DNA from: Azorhizobium oxalatiphilum
GTDB taxonomy: Bacteria; Pseudomonadota; Alphaproteobacteria; Rhizobiales; Xanthobacteraceae
Length of the DNA stretch: 64,000 bases
Direction: 5' to 3'
Assembly: GCF_014635325.1 (NCBI RefSeq)
Contig: NZ_BMCT01000003.1
Location: 372,001-436,000, forward strand
In this document: piece by piece, positions 28,064 to 36,375 of the stretch
Position numbering within the stretch: position 1 is the stretch's first letter
How the letters are laid out: the number at the start of each line of letters is the position of its first letter
Translations under genes and position numbers: made by a program
The notes under the pieces: model-generated
Database searches by the model: none
What the model was told of the DNA's origin: nothing
Seen by the model: the letters and a program-made list of their open reading frames with translations, nothing else

Positions 28064-30571
28064 GTGTCCGGCGCGGAGACCCGAAGCATCGAGTTTGAGC
28101 AGGCCGCCGTCGAGAGCGTTCTCGGCGGTTACGAGACCTTGCCGGGCGTCCGCGACGAGATGATGGATGCCGACGGGCTTCCGCGCGCCCATTGGGTGCC
28201 CTTCCTGTCCGAACTCGCCCAGCTTGGCCCGGAGGAACTGCGCCGCCGCTTCTCGTCCGCGGATCGTTACCTGCGCGAATCCGGCGTCTTCTACCGGGTC
28301 TATGACGACGTGGGTGGTGGCGAGCGGCCGTGGTCGCTCAGCCATGTGCCGCTGCTGCTGGAAAAATCCGACTTTGCCGAACTCGCCGCCGGGCTGGTGG
28401 AGAGGGCCGAGCTTCTGGAAGCGTTGCTCGCCGATCTCTACGGGCCGGGCACACTCGTCACCAACGGCGCCCTGCCGGCCGCCGCCGTGGCCGGAAGCCC
28501 GGAGTTCCTGCGGCCGCTGGTGGGGGTGACGCCGCGGGGCGGACGGTTCCTGCGCTTCTATGCGGCGGACGTGGGGCGCGGCCCCGATGGGCGCTGGTGG
28601 GTCCTTGCCGACCGCACGCAGGCGCCATCCGGCGTCGGCTATGCATTGGAGAACCGCCTTGCCGTGACCCGCGCCCTGCCGGACGTCTCCCAGACGCTGC
28701 GCATGGAGCGGCTCGCGTCCTTCTTCCAGACGTTCCGTGCCTCGCTTCTGAAGCTCGATTCCACGGGCGAGGGCAGGGTGGGCCTGCTCACCCCCGGCTC
28801 ACTGAACGAGACCTATTTCGAGCATGCCCTGCTCGCCCGCTATCTCGGCTTCCTGCTGGTGGAGGGCGAGGACCTGACCGTGCGCGGCGATGCGGTGCAC
28901 GTGCGCACCGTGGCCGGGCTGAAGCGGCTCGACGTTCTGCTGCGCCGCCTTGATGCGGATTTCGGCGATCCGCTGGAGCTGAACGCCCATTCCCGCCTTG
29001 GCGTGCCGGGCCTCGTGGAGGCGGTGCGCCAGGGCAGCGTGGCGCTGGCCAATGCGCTCGGTGCCGGCCTCGTTGAATCGCCGGCCCTGATGGCCTTTCT
29101 GCCGCGTCTCGCCGAAAGCCTGCTTGGTCATCCGTTGGCCCTGCCGCACGTGGGCACGTGGTGGTGTGGGCAGGAGGCGGAGCGGGCCGATGTGCTGGCC
29201 CATCTCGACGATCTCGTGCTCACCTCGGCTTTCGGCACGCTCATTCCCGGTCTGCCGCGCCGCTTTTCGGCGGTGGGCGCCGACCTTTCGCCCGCGCAGC
29301 GCAAGCGGGTCATGGCGCTGATTGCCCGGCGCGGCGAGGATCTGGTGGCGCAGGATATCGCCTGCGTCTCCACCATGCCGGTGTGGAACGGTGATCGTCT
29401 TGTGCCGCGCCCCTTCACCCTGCGCGTCTTCCTCGCCGCCACGGAGGATGGCTGGGAGGTGATGCCCGGCGGCTTCTGCCGCATCTCGGAGAGCCTCGAC
29501 GCCCGCGCCTTTTCCATGCAGCGCGGCGATCGCTCGGCCGACGTGTGGGTGCTCTCCGATGGTGCGGTGTCCTCCGCTACCCTGATGCCCAGCCCGGAGA
29601 GCGTGCGTATCCGCCGCTCCTCCGGCACGCTGCCGAGCCGTGCAGCGGACAATCTGTTCTGGCTGGGGCGCTATCTGGAGCGCTCGGAGGCCACCTTGCG
29701 CGTTGTGCGGGCACTGGTCGGACGCCTCTCCGAGGTGGAGCCATCCTCCTCCGCGCCACTCGTCGCCCGCGTGCTCGGCATGCTCTCCACATGGGGGGCG
29801 ATCCCGCGCGATCTCGCCCGTGCCAACCCCACCCGTTATGCCATCGCGGCGCTGACCCGCATGGACCTGCCCGGTGCCCTGCCGCAACTCGTGCGTAGCG
29901 CGCGGGCCTCCGCCTCCGTCATCCGCGACCGCTTTTCGCCGGACGGCTGGCGGGCGCTGCTGGATCTGGAGGGGTGCCTGACGGCGCCGGTGCCCAATGC
30001 CGCCTCCGAGGCCGATGTCTACGAACGGGCCGATGCGGCGCTGCGCATCATCGCCGCCTTCTCGGGCCTTGCTAGCGAGAACATGAACCGGCTGGCGGGC
30101 TGGCGCTTTCTGGAGATCGGCCGCCGCATCGAGCGCTCCATCGCCATCCTGCGCTTCGCCCGTGCCTTTGCCGAGCCGGATGCGCCGCGCGGTGCGCTCA
30201 ACGTGCTGCTACAGCTGACCGACAGCCAGATCACCTACCGCACCCGCTATATGATCATGGAGGCGCGCGGTCCGGTGCTGGACCTCGTGCTGCTGGATCC
30301 GGACAATCCGCGCTCGCTGATGTTCCAGGTCCAGCGCATCGTGGATCATCTGCGTGTCCTGCCCGGCCGGGATCCGGATGCTCCGCCCTCGCTGGCGGAA
30401 CGCCTCGTGGCGCGCATCCAGTCCGATCTCATCGCCCGCACCGCCGAGACATTCGAACTTGTGCATTTCGACGTGCTGGAGGCTGACCTGCTGAAACTGT
30501 CGGACGAGATCGGTCAGCACTATTTCATCCAGGGGCCGGAGGAGAACGTCTCCTGGCCTGCGGCCACCTGA
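28064..30571 (+). CDS. Circularly permuted ATP-grasp / Alpha-E fusion protein
   Basis: 835 residues from a GTG with GAGGAGGGG upstream. Residues about 1-500 match the circularly permuted ATP-grasp type 2 family (former DUF404/DUF407): FYRVYDDVGGGERPWSLSHVP, VLADRTQAPSGVGYALENR, LLTPGSLNETYFEHALLAR and the late PFTLRVFLAATEDGW block. From about 520 on is the all-helical Alpha-E domain (former DUF403), starting LPSRAADNLFWLGRYLERSE. In many bacteria these are two adjacent genes; here they are fused. ATP-grasp enzymes join a carboxylate to an amine via acyl-phosphate, so this is the probable ligase of the cassette; Alpha-E has no known activity. Confidence 0.93.
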   Translation: MSGAETRSIEFEQAAVESVLGGYETLPGVRDEMMDADGLPRAHWVPFLSELAQLGPEELRRRFSSADRYLRESGVFYRVYDDVGGGERPWSLSHVPLLLEKSDFAELAAGLVERAELLEALLADLYGPGTLVTNGALPAAAVAGSPEFLRPLVGVTPRGGRFLRFYAADVGRGPDGRWWVLADRTQAPSGVGYALENRLAVTRALPDVSQTLRMERLASFFQTFRASLLKLDSTGEGRVGLLTPGSLNETYFEHALLARYLGFLLVEGEDLTVRGDAVHVRTVAGLKRLDVLLRRLDADFGDPLELNAHSRLGVPGLVEAVRQGSVALANALGAGLVESPALMAFLPRLAESLLGHPLALPHVGTWWCGQEAERADVLAHLDDLVLTSAFGTLIPGLPRRFSAVGADLSPAQRKRVMALIARRGEDLVAQDIACVSTMPVWNGDRLVPRPFTLRVFLAATEDGWEVMPGGFCRISESLDARAFSMQRGDRSADVWVLSDGAVSSATLMPSPESVRIRRSSGTLPSRAADNLFWLGRYLERSEATLRVVRALVGRLSEVEPSSSAPLVARVLGMLSTWGAIPRDLARANPTRYAIAALTRMDLPGALPQLVRSARASASVIRDRFSPDGWRALLDLEGCLTAPVPNAASEADVYERADAALRIIAAFSGLASENMNRLAGWRFLEIGRRIERSIAILRFARAFAEPDAPRGALNVLLQLTDSQITYRTRYMIMEARGPVLDLVLLDPDNPRSLMFQVQRIVDHLRVLPGRDPDAPPSLAERLVARIQSDLIARTAETFELVHFDVLEADLLKLSDEIGQHYFIQGPEENVSWPAAT

Positions 30572-30641
30572 ATGATTTTTTCGCAACTCTTTTCGCCAAG
30601 GCGCTGCGCGCTTGTGCGGGAATGGCTCTGAAGGCGGCGCG

Positions 30642-31550
30642 ATGCTCTACGACATTCGCCAGACCACCAGCTACACCTATGCCGCCCCCGTGCGGGCCAA
30701 TCGGCAGGTGCTGCGGCTCTCGCCGGTGGATCGCAAGGGGCATCAGCATGTCATCGCCCACATGCTCGACATCTCGCCGCGTCCGAGCGAGATCGAGCGG
30801 GGACGGGACTTCTTCGGCAATGGCGTAGCCTGGATGGTGATCGACGCCGCGCACGACCGGCTGGAGATTTCCACCCGCAGCCGAGTGGAGGTGATCGTGG
30901 GGCCGCTGCCTGAGCCCATGCTCACCCCGACGATCGCAGAGGTCCGCGCGGTGGCGCTCGCCAGCACAGAACTAGGACCGGCCTCCCCGGTGCACGGGAT
31001 GTTCGCCAGCCGCAGCGTGCCGCTGGACCTTGCCGTGACCGAATGGGCCGAGGCCTCCTGCGCGGAGGATCGGCCCATCCTGGCGGCGGCGCTCGAGGTG
31101 ATGCACCGCATCCATGACGAATTCACCTACAAGCCCGGCGCCACCACCGTCACCACGCTGCCGGCCGAGGCTTTCGCGGCGCGCAGCGGCGTGTGCCAGG
31201 ACTTTGCCCATGTGATGATCGCCGGGCTGCGGGGCGTGGGCGTGCCCGTGCGCTACGTGTCCGGCTATCTGCGCACCGTACCGCCGGAAGGCACGCCCCG
31301 GCTCGAAGGCGCGGACGCCACCCATGCCTGGGTGGAAGTGTGGTGCGGAGATAGCGCGGGCTGGATCGGTCTCGACCCCACCAATGCGATCCCGGCCGGC
31401 GAGGACCATGTGATCCTCGCGATCGGACGCGACTATGCGGACGTGTCGCCGGTGGATGGCGTGGTGGTGTCCTCGGGCACGCAGATCCTCGCCGTCGGCG
31501 TGGATGTGATCCCGGTGGAGCGCTCGCAAGCGGAAGCGCCGGCCTCCTGA
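30642..31550 (+). CDS. Transglutaminase-like protein (N-terminal bacterial TGase domain)
   Basis: 302 residues from the ATG at 30642. The N-terminal beta region (MLYDIRQTTSYTYAAPVRAN) and core transglutaminase domain are standard for COG1305 proteins. Triad: Cys185 in SGVCQDFAH, His228 in THAWVEVW and Asp245 in GLDPTN. It is 70 nt after the ATP-grasp/Alpha-E gene and forms the last part of the cassette. Such proteins are thought to act as peptidases or amide-exchange enzymes, perhaps releasing or trimming the amide product made by the ligase; no substrate is known. The product lacks a signal peptide, so it is cytoplasmic. Confidence 0.93.
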   Translation: MLYDIRQTTSYTYAAPVRANRQVLRLSPVDRKGHQHVIAHMLDISPRPSEIERGRDFFGNGVAWMVIDAAHDRLEISTRSRVEVIVGPLPEPMLTPTIAEVRAVALASTELGPASPVHGMFASRSVPLDLAVTEWAEASCAEDRPILAAALEVMHRIHDEFTYKPGATTVTTLPAEAFAARSGVCQDFAHVMIAGLRGVGVPVRYVSGYLRTVPPEGTPRLEGADATHAWVEVWCGDSAGWIGLDPTNAIPAGEDHVILAIGRDYADVSPVDGVVVSSGTQILAVGVDVIPVERSQAEAPAS

Positions 31551-31590
31551 GAGACCGGTGCTCTCCTCAAGCTAAGCGCCTCTTGCCTTA

Positions 31591-31691
31591 GAGCGTTTCA
31601 GTGTTTCATGGAAACACTGAAACGCTCCAACTCTTTGATAGAGGATGTCTTTCGGCTTGGATTGCGGAGCAATCAAAGCCGGACATGCTCT
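31591..31691. repeat. REP-like double hairpin element between convergent genes
   Basis: Two large inverted repeats side by side. The first is a perfect 17-bp stem (31591-31607 with 31611-31627) with a 3-nt loop. The second is an imperfect long hairpin: outer arms 31640-31649 with 31682-31691 (one mismatch) and inner arms 31653-31665 with 31669-31681 (one mismatch) around a 3-nt loop. It lies between the transglutaminase and TRAP dctM genes and reaches the dctM stop codon. Motifs such as agagcgtttca and ctagagcatgtcc resemble short palindromic intergenic elements of Rhizobiales. It probably also ends both transcripts. Confidence 0.75.
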
Positions 31692-33042
31692 AGCGCCCCT
31701 TGCCCATGACGAGATCGGGCAGGCCGGTGGCGATCTGCGGGAACAGGCAGAGCAGGATCACGGCCAGGAACATCAGCAGCACGAAGGGCACCGTTCCCCA
31801 GATCACATCCTTCAGTGGGATGTCGGGGGCGATGTTCTTGATGACGAAGATGTTCAATCCCACTGGCGGATGGATCAGCCCCATCTCCATGACGATGGTC
31901 ATCACCACGCCGAACCAGATCAGGTCGAAGCCCGCCGCGCGCAGTGGCGGCAGGATGATGGGCGCGGTCATCAGGATGATGGAGACCGGCGGCAGGAAGA
32001 AGCCGAGCACAATCACGAGGCCGAGGATGGTGGCCAACAGCAGCCATTTGGACAGCTGGAGGCCCACGATGGCCTGCGCCGCCGCCTGGCTGATGTGCAG
32101 ATAGCTCATCACGTAGGAATAGAGCAGGGACATGCCGATGATGAGCATCAGCATGGTGGATTCGCGCAAAGTGGAGGTGAGGATGGGTGCGAGGTCCGTG
32201 GGCTTCCACACGCCATAGATCAGCGCGATGAGCAGCAGCGCAAGAATGCCGCCGAGACCCGCCGTCTCCGAGGGCGTGGCATAGCCGCCATAGAGCGCTA
32301 CCATGACGCCCGTGAGCAGCACCACGAAGGGCAGCACGCGGGGCAAAGCCGCGAAACGGTCCCGCATGGTGAGGTTATCCTCGTGCAGGATCTGCGAGTG
32401 CACGCCCGTGCGCTCGTAGGCGGCCTTGGCGGTGCGGTATTCCTGCCGGAAGCGCACCATGGCATAGCCTGCGAACAGGATGACCAGCAGCAGGCCCGGC
32501 CCGAGGCCGGCGAGGAACAGGCGTCCCAGCGACTGCTCGGCAGCCACCGCATAGAGGATCATGGTGATGGACGGCGGCAGCAGGATGCCGAGCGTGCCGC
32601 CGGCGGCGATGATGCCGGCCGCAAACGCGCCGGAATAGCCGCGCTTGCGCATCTCCGGAATGCCCGCAGAGCCGATGGCCGAGCAGGTGGCGGGCGAGGA
32701 GCCGGCCATGGCCGCGAACAGGGCGCAGGCGAACACGTTGGCGATGCCAAGGCCGCCAGGGATGCGGTGCATCCAGGCATGCAGGGCCGAATAGAGGTCC
32801 TGTCCCGCCTTCGACTTGCCGATGGCGGCGCCCTTCAGGATGAAGAGCGGAATGGAGAGGAGGGTGATGGAAGCCATCTCCTCATAGACGTTCTGCGTCA
32901 CCGTATCGAGAGAGGCGCTGGGCATGAAGCCGAACATGAACAGCACGGCGACGGCGCCCAGCGCGAAGGCGATGGGGATGCCGATGAACATGGTGGCGAG
33001 AGTTGCCCCGCCATACATCAGGCCGAGGACCAGCGTGCTCAT
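31690..33042 (-). CDS. dctM: TRAP transporter large permease subunit (DctM/MatM type)
   Basis: 450 residues, about a dozen hydrophobic helices, typical of the DctM family (LMYGGATLATMFIGIPIAFALG at the start, AGSSPATCSAIGSAGIPEM and GGTLGILLPPSITMILYA inside, HPPVGLNIFVIK near the end). It forms the sodium-coupled pore of a TRAP transporter with the small subunit at 33039-33620. Start overlaps that gene by ATGA. By context with matA and matB it probably carries malonate or another dicarboxylate, as the Sinorhizobium meliloti matPQM system does; that specificity is inferred. The stop lies within the REP-like element. Confidence 0.93.
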   Translation of the reverse strand: MSTLVLGLMYGGATLATMFIGIPIAFALGAVAVLFMFGFMPSASLDTVTQNVYEEMASITLLSIPLFILKGAAIGKSKAGQDLYSALHAWMHRIPGGLGIANVFACALFAAMAGSSPATCSAIGSAGIPEMRKRGYSGAFAAGIIAAGGTLGILLPPSITMILYAVAAEQSLGRLFLAGLGPGLLLVILFAGYAMVRFRQEYRTAKAAYERTGVHSQILHEDNLTMRDRFAALPRVLPFVVLLTGVMVALYGGYATPSETAGLGGILALLLIALIYGVWKPTDLAPILTSTLRESTMLMLIIGMSLLYSYVMSYLHISQAAAQAIVGLQLSKWLLLATILGLVIVLGFFLPPVSIILMTAPIILPPLRAAGFDLIWFGVVMTIVMEMGLIHPPVGLNIFVIKNIAPDIPLKDVIWGTVPFVLLMFLAVILLCLFPQIATGLPDLVMGKGR

Positions 33043-33620
33043 GACTTGCGCCCTCCGGCCAACGCGCAGGCGAGCTGCAACGCGATCTGCACCGTGAGCA
33101 GCGTCATTCCGATGCTCATCAGGGAATAGGGAATCCACATGGGCGGGCCCCAGGTGGAGGAGGAGATGTGCCCGTCCTCCCATGCTTCGTGCAGCAGCGT
33201 GAAGGACTTCCAGGAGAAGAAGGCACAGAAGAGGAAACTGGCGAAATCCACCAGGATCAGCCGCGCGGCATTGACCCGGGGCGACAACAAGGCGGTCAGC
33301 GCCTCGATGGCCACATGCCCGCGCCGCCCCTGCACCCAGGCGGCGGTCATGAAGGTGGCGCCCACCAGCAGGAAGACGGCGGCCTCGTCCTGCCAGTAGG
33401 TGGGGGCGTGGAACACGAAGCGTACCACCACGCTGTAGGACAGGATCACGCTCGCCGCGATGAGGGCCAGCGAGGCGAGGATCACGATCGCCTTGTTGAC
33501 CCCGGCAAGCGCCATCTGCAGCGCCCCGAGCACCGGATGCACCGCCTGCGCGGCGGAGACGGCGCGCGCCTCCGGCGACGCGGTGGCGGCGCCCGGCATT
33601 TCAAAGCCATGGGCGCTCAT
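33039..33620 (-). CDS. dctQ: TRAP transporter small permease subunit (DctQ type)
   Basis: 193 residues. After a hydrophilic N-terminus of about 40 residues come four membrane helices (IVILASLALIAASVILSYSV and three more), with the family's YWQDEAAVFLLVGATFMTAAW segment and a conserved RGHVAIEAL. Both ends overlap neighbours by ATGA (dctP upstream, dctM downstream), showing translational coupling. I used the ATG at 33620, inside the overlap with the dctP stop; earlier in-frame codons lie within the dctP gene. Confidence 0.9.
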   Translation of the reverse strand: MSAHGFEMPGAATASPEARAVSAAQAVHPVLGALQMALAGVNKAIVILASLALIAASVILSYSVVVRFVFHAPTYWQDEAAVFLLVGATFMTAAWVQGRRGHVAIEALTALLSPRVNAARLILVDFASFLFCAFFSWKSFTLLHEAWEDGHISSSTWGPPMWIPYSLMSIGMTLLTVQIALQLACALAGGRKS

Positions 33621-34639
33621 GCCTGGACCTCTTCGGCCAGCTTCAGCAGCTTGGCGGAGAGGGCAGTCTTGCCGGCATAGTCCTTCCAGGCGGTGTCGCG
33701 GGCGATGGTCCGCCACTGCTCGATCACGGCATCATCGAGATCCGAGACCTTGGCACCGGCCTTGGAGAAGACCTCCGCCACCTTCACGTCGTCCTCCTGC
33801 GCGCCCTTGAGGCCGAAGGGCTCCATTTCGGCGCCCACCGTGGTGATGAGGTCCTGCTGCGCCTTGGGCAGCTTGTCGAAGATGGTCTTCGACATGAGCA
33901 GCGGCTCAAGCATGAACCAGTAGGACTTGCCCTTGCCGGTGGCGAGATTCTTGGATAGTTCCTCCAGCCGGAAGGAGATGAGGCTGGTGGAGGAGGTGAT
34001 GCCGGCATCGCAGGCGCCGGTCTGCATGGCCACATAAAGCTCGTTGGACGGCAGGTTGAGCACGGCGGCGCCGGCGGCCTGCAACATCAGGTCCATCTCG
34101 CGCGAGCCGCCGCGGATCTTCATGCCCTTGGCGTCGGCGGGCGTGACTAGCGGCCGCTCGCGGCTCGCCGCGCCACCCGCCTGCCAGACCCAGGTGATGA
34201 TCTTGATGCCCTTGCCGTCGAGATAGGTGGCGAATTCCTCGCCCACCGGTTTGGTCTTCCAGGCGAGGCCCTGCGCATAGGAGGAGACGAGGCAGGGCAT
34301 GAGGCCGATGTTGCACTCCGGCGCCTCGCCGCCGGCATAGGAGATGGGATAAAGCGACATATCCAGCGCGCCCTTCCGCATGGCGGAGAACTGCGCATTG
34401 GTCTTCATCAGCGATGAGCCGGGATAGATCTCGAATTTCAGTTCACCGTTGGAGCGCTTTTCCACCTCGGCGGCGAACTTGCGCACCAGACGGTCGCGGA
34501 AGTCGCCTTCATCGCCGCTGGAGGAGGGGAACTGGTGCGAGATCTTGAGCGTGGTGGCCGCGTTGGCCAGCCGCGAGAACGAGATCACGGCGGGGGCGGC
34601 GATGGCTCCGGCGAGCACATGGCGACGGGAAATAAGCAT
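33617..34639 (-). CDS. dctP: TRAP transporter substrate-binding protein (DctP type)
   Basis: 340 residues with a signal peptide that has a twin Arg (SRRHVLAGAIAAPAVISFSR, cleavage after about 28), so export could be Tat or Sec. Ribosome site AAGGAGG lies 9-15 nt upstream. The DctP family appears in ISHQFPSSSG, the helical VEKRSNGELKFEIYPGSSL, KGMKIRGGSREMDLML (Arg that binds the substrate carboxylate) and LPSNELYVAMQTGACDAG. Periplasmic, delivering a carboxylate to DctQM. First gene of its own transcription unit dctPQM, downstream of matB. Confidence 0.92.
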   Translation of the reverse strand: MLISRRHVLAGAIAAPAVISFSRLANAATTLKISHQFPSSSGDEGDFRDRLVRKFAAEVEKRSNGELKFEIYPGSSLMKTNAQFSAMRKGALDMSLYPISYAGGEAPECNIGLMPCLVSSYAQGLAWKTKPVGEEFATYLDGKGIKIITWVWQAGGAASRERPLVTPADAKGMKIRGGSREMDLMLQAAGAAVLNLPSNELYVAMQTGACDAGITSSTSLISFRLEELSKNLATGKGKSYWFMLEPLLMSKTIFDKLPKAQQDLITTVGAEMEPFGLKGAQEDDVKVAEVFSKAGAKVSDLDDAVIEQWRTIARDTAWKDYAGKTALSAKLLKLAEEVQA

Positions 34640-34772
34640 GGATATGTCCTCCTTGCGGCCGCGCGCAAAGCGGGCCGGGATGCTTGGCGTTTCCTCCCGA
34701 CCGCCCCGATTTTTAAGGGGTCTGTGGCCGGAGCGTGTTCACTCGAACGCAGGTCTTACAAGGTCTGATTCA

Positions 34773-34812
34773 AATGACTTAACGTCATTATTGGTCAACA
34801 GATCAACTGTTG
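34773..34812. promoter_or_regulatory. Two operator-like dyads upstream of dctP
   Basis: Two neighbouring 17-bp dyads: AATGAC-5-GTCATT (34773-34789) and CAACAG-5-CTGTTG (34796-34812). A third partial dyad, TTGGTC-4-GATCAA (34791-34806), overlaps the second. They lie 134-173 bp upstream of the dctP start in the matB-dctP gap, which suggests an independent, regulated promoter for the transporter. The regulator is not identified; the GntR protein at 37944-38618 is the first candidate. Confidence 0.5.
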
Positions 34813-34848
34813 TTCGGGCGCTTTTCGCCCATTGGGCGCAAAATGTCC

Positions 34849-36375
34849 TCAGGCCACGGAGCGGTAGGTGTCCTTGTAGGTGTCGCGCAAGATATTCTTC
34901 TGCACCTTGCCCATGGTGTTGCGCGGCAGCTCGTCCACGAAATAGACCTTCTTCGGCAGCTTGAACTTGGCGAGCTTACCGTCGAGGGCCGCATGCACCT
35001 GCGCCTCGGTGAGGGTGGAGCCGGGCGTGCGGACGATCACCGCCGTGACGCCCTCGCCGAAATCCTTGTGCTGCAGGCCGATGACGGCGCTTTCCAGCAC
35101 GCCGGGGATGGCGTCGATCTCGCCTTCCACTTCCTTCGGATAGACGTTGAAACCGCCGGTGATCACCAGATCCTTGCCGCGCCCGACGATATGGACATAG
35201 CCGCGCGCATCGATCTTGCCGAGGTCGCCGGTGATGAAATAGCCGTCGTGGAATTCGGAGGCGGTCTTTTCCGGCAGCTTCCAGTAGCCTTTGAAGACGT
35301 TCGGCCCCTTCACCTCGATGGAGCCGATCTCGTCCGCGCCCAGCACCGCTCCGGTGGCCGGATCTGCGATGCGCACGCTCACGTCCGGCAGCGGGAAGCC
35401 CACGGTGCCGGCGATGCGGTCGCCGTCATAGGGGTTGGAGGTGTTCATGCCGGTTTCGGTCATGCCGTAGCGCTCAAGAATGGCCTTGCCGGTCTTCTCC
35501 TCGAAGGCGCGATGGGTCTCGGCCAGCAGCGGCGCGGAGCCGGAGACGAACAGGCGCATGTGCGCGGTGGCCTCGCGGGTGAGGCCGGGCATGTCGATGA
35601 GGCGGGTGTAGAAGGTGGGCACGCCCATGAGCGTGCTGGCCTTCGGCATCAGGCGCAGCACTTCGGCGGCATCGAACTTCGGGCAGAAGATCATGCTGGC
35701 GCCCGACATCAGGATGATGTCGCCGGCCACGAACAGACCATGGGTATGGAAGATCGGCAGCGCGTGGATCAGCACGTCGTCCGCGGTGAAGCGCCAGTAA
35801 TCGCGCAACGTCACCGCGTTCGAGAGCAGGTTGTCGTGGGTGAGCATGGCGCCCTTGGCGCGGCCCGTGGTGCCGGAGGTGTAGAGGATCCCGGCCAGAT
35901 CATCCGCCGCGCGCGGCACGTCCTCGAAGGTCTCGCCGGCGCTTTCCGCCGCTTCCGTGATCGAGCCCCTGCCGTCGCTACCCAGCGTCTCCACGTGCGG
36001 CACGCCGAGCTTTGCGGCGAGCGTGCGCACATCGTTCGCCACTTCGGGGCGCACCACCACCACGGTGGGCTCGGCGTCAGAGAGGAAATATTCCAGCTCG
36101 GAGAGCGTATAGGCCGTATTGAGCGGCAGATAGACAGCACCCGCCCGCAGCGCCGCCATATAGAGCACGAAGGCGGTCCAGGATTTCTCCACCTGCACGG
36201 CCACCCGGTCGCCCGGCTTCACGCCGCGGGCCACCAGCACATTGGCGAGGCGGGCGGACAGGGCGAGGGCATCGGCATAGGTCGCCACCTCGCCATTGGG
36301 ATGGATCGCGAGCGGCTTGCCGAGGTCCGGCATGGCTGCGCGGATGGCGGCGAAGAAATGGTTTGTGGTCGTCAT
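34849..36375 (-). CDS. matB: Malonyl-CoA synthetase (malonate-CoA ligase)
   Basis: 508 residues, an acyl-adenylate-forming enzyme. Motif A3 ILYTSGTTGRAKGAMLTH, A5 RYGMTETGMN, A7/A8 YFITGDLGKIDARGYVHIVGR and the late catalytic lysine region RNTMGKVQKN are intact. It activates malonate with ATP and CoA to malonyl-CoA in the cytoplasm. The start overlaps the malonyl-CoA decarboxylase stop by ATGA, so the pair is co-translated. The gene pair MatA-MatB is the classic rhizobial malonate pathway. Sequence similarity alone could also fit methylmalonyl-CoA or other short-chain acids, but context favours malonate. Confidence 0.94.
   Translation of the reverse strand: MTTTNHFFAAIRAAMPDLGKPLAIHPNGEVATYADALALSARLANVLVARGVKPGDRVAVQVEKSWTAFVLYMAALRAGAVYLPLNTAYTLSELEYFLSDAEPTVVVVRPEVANDVRTLAAKLGVPHVETLGSDGRGSITEAAESAGETFEDVPRAADDLAGILYTSGTTGRAKGAMLTHDNLLSNAVTLRDYWRFTADDVLIHALPIFHTHGLFVAGDIILMSGASMIFCPKFDAAEVLRLMPKASTLMGVPTFYTRLIDMPGLTREATAHMRLFVSGSAPLLAETHRAFEEKTGKAILERYGMTETGMNTSNPYDGDRIAGTVGFPLPDVSVRIADPATGAVLGADEIGSIEVKGPNVFKGYWKLPEKTASEFHDGYFITGDLGKIDARGYVHIVGRGKDLVITGGFNVYPKEVEGEIDAIPGVLESAVIGLQHKDFGEGVTAVIVRTPGSTLTEAQVHAALDGKLAKFKLPKKVYFVDELPRNTMGKVQKNILRDTYKDTYRSVA

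Noticed and set aside
25018-28089. 1023-codon minus-strand frame opposite the DUF2126 gene
   Set aside because: Shadow of the intact transglutaminase-DUF2126 gene; no domains.
31645-33129. 494-codon + strand frame opposite dctM
   Set aside because: Antisense of a clear TRAP permease; Glu/His/Gln-rich shadow composition.
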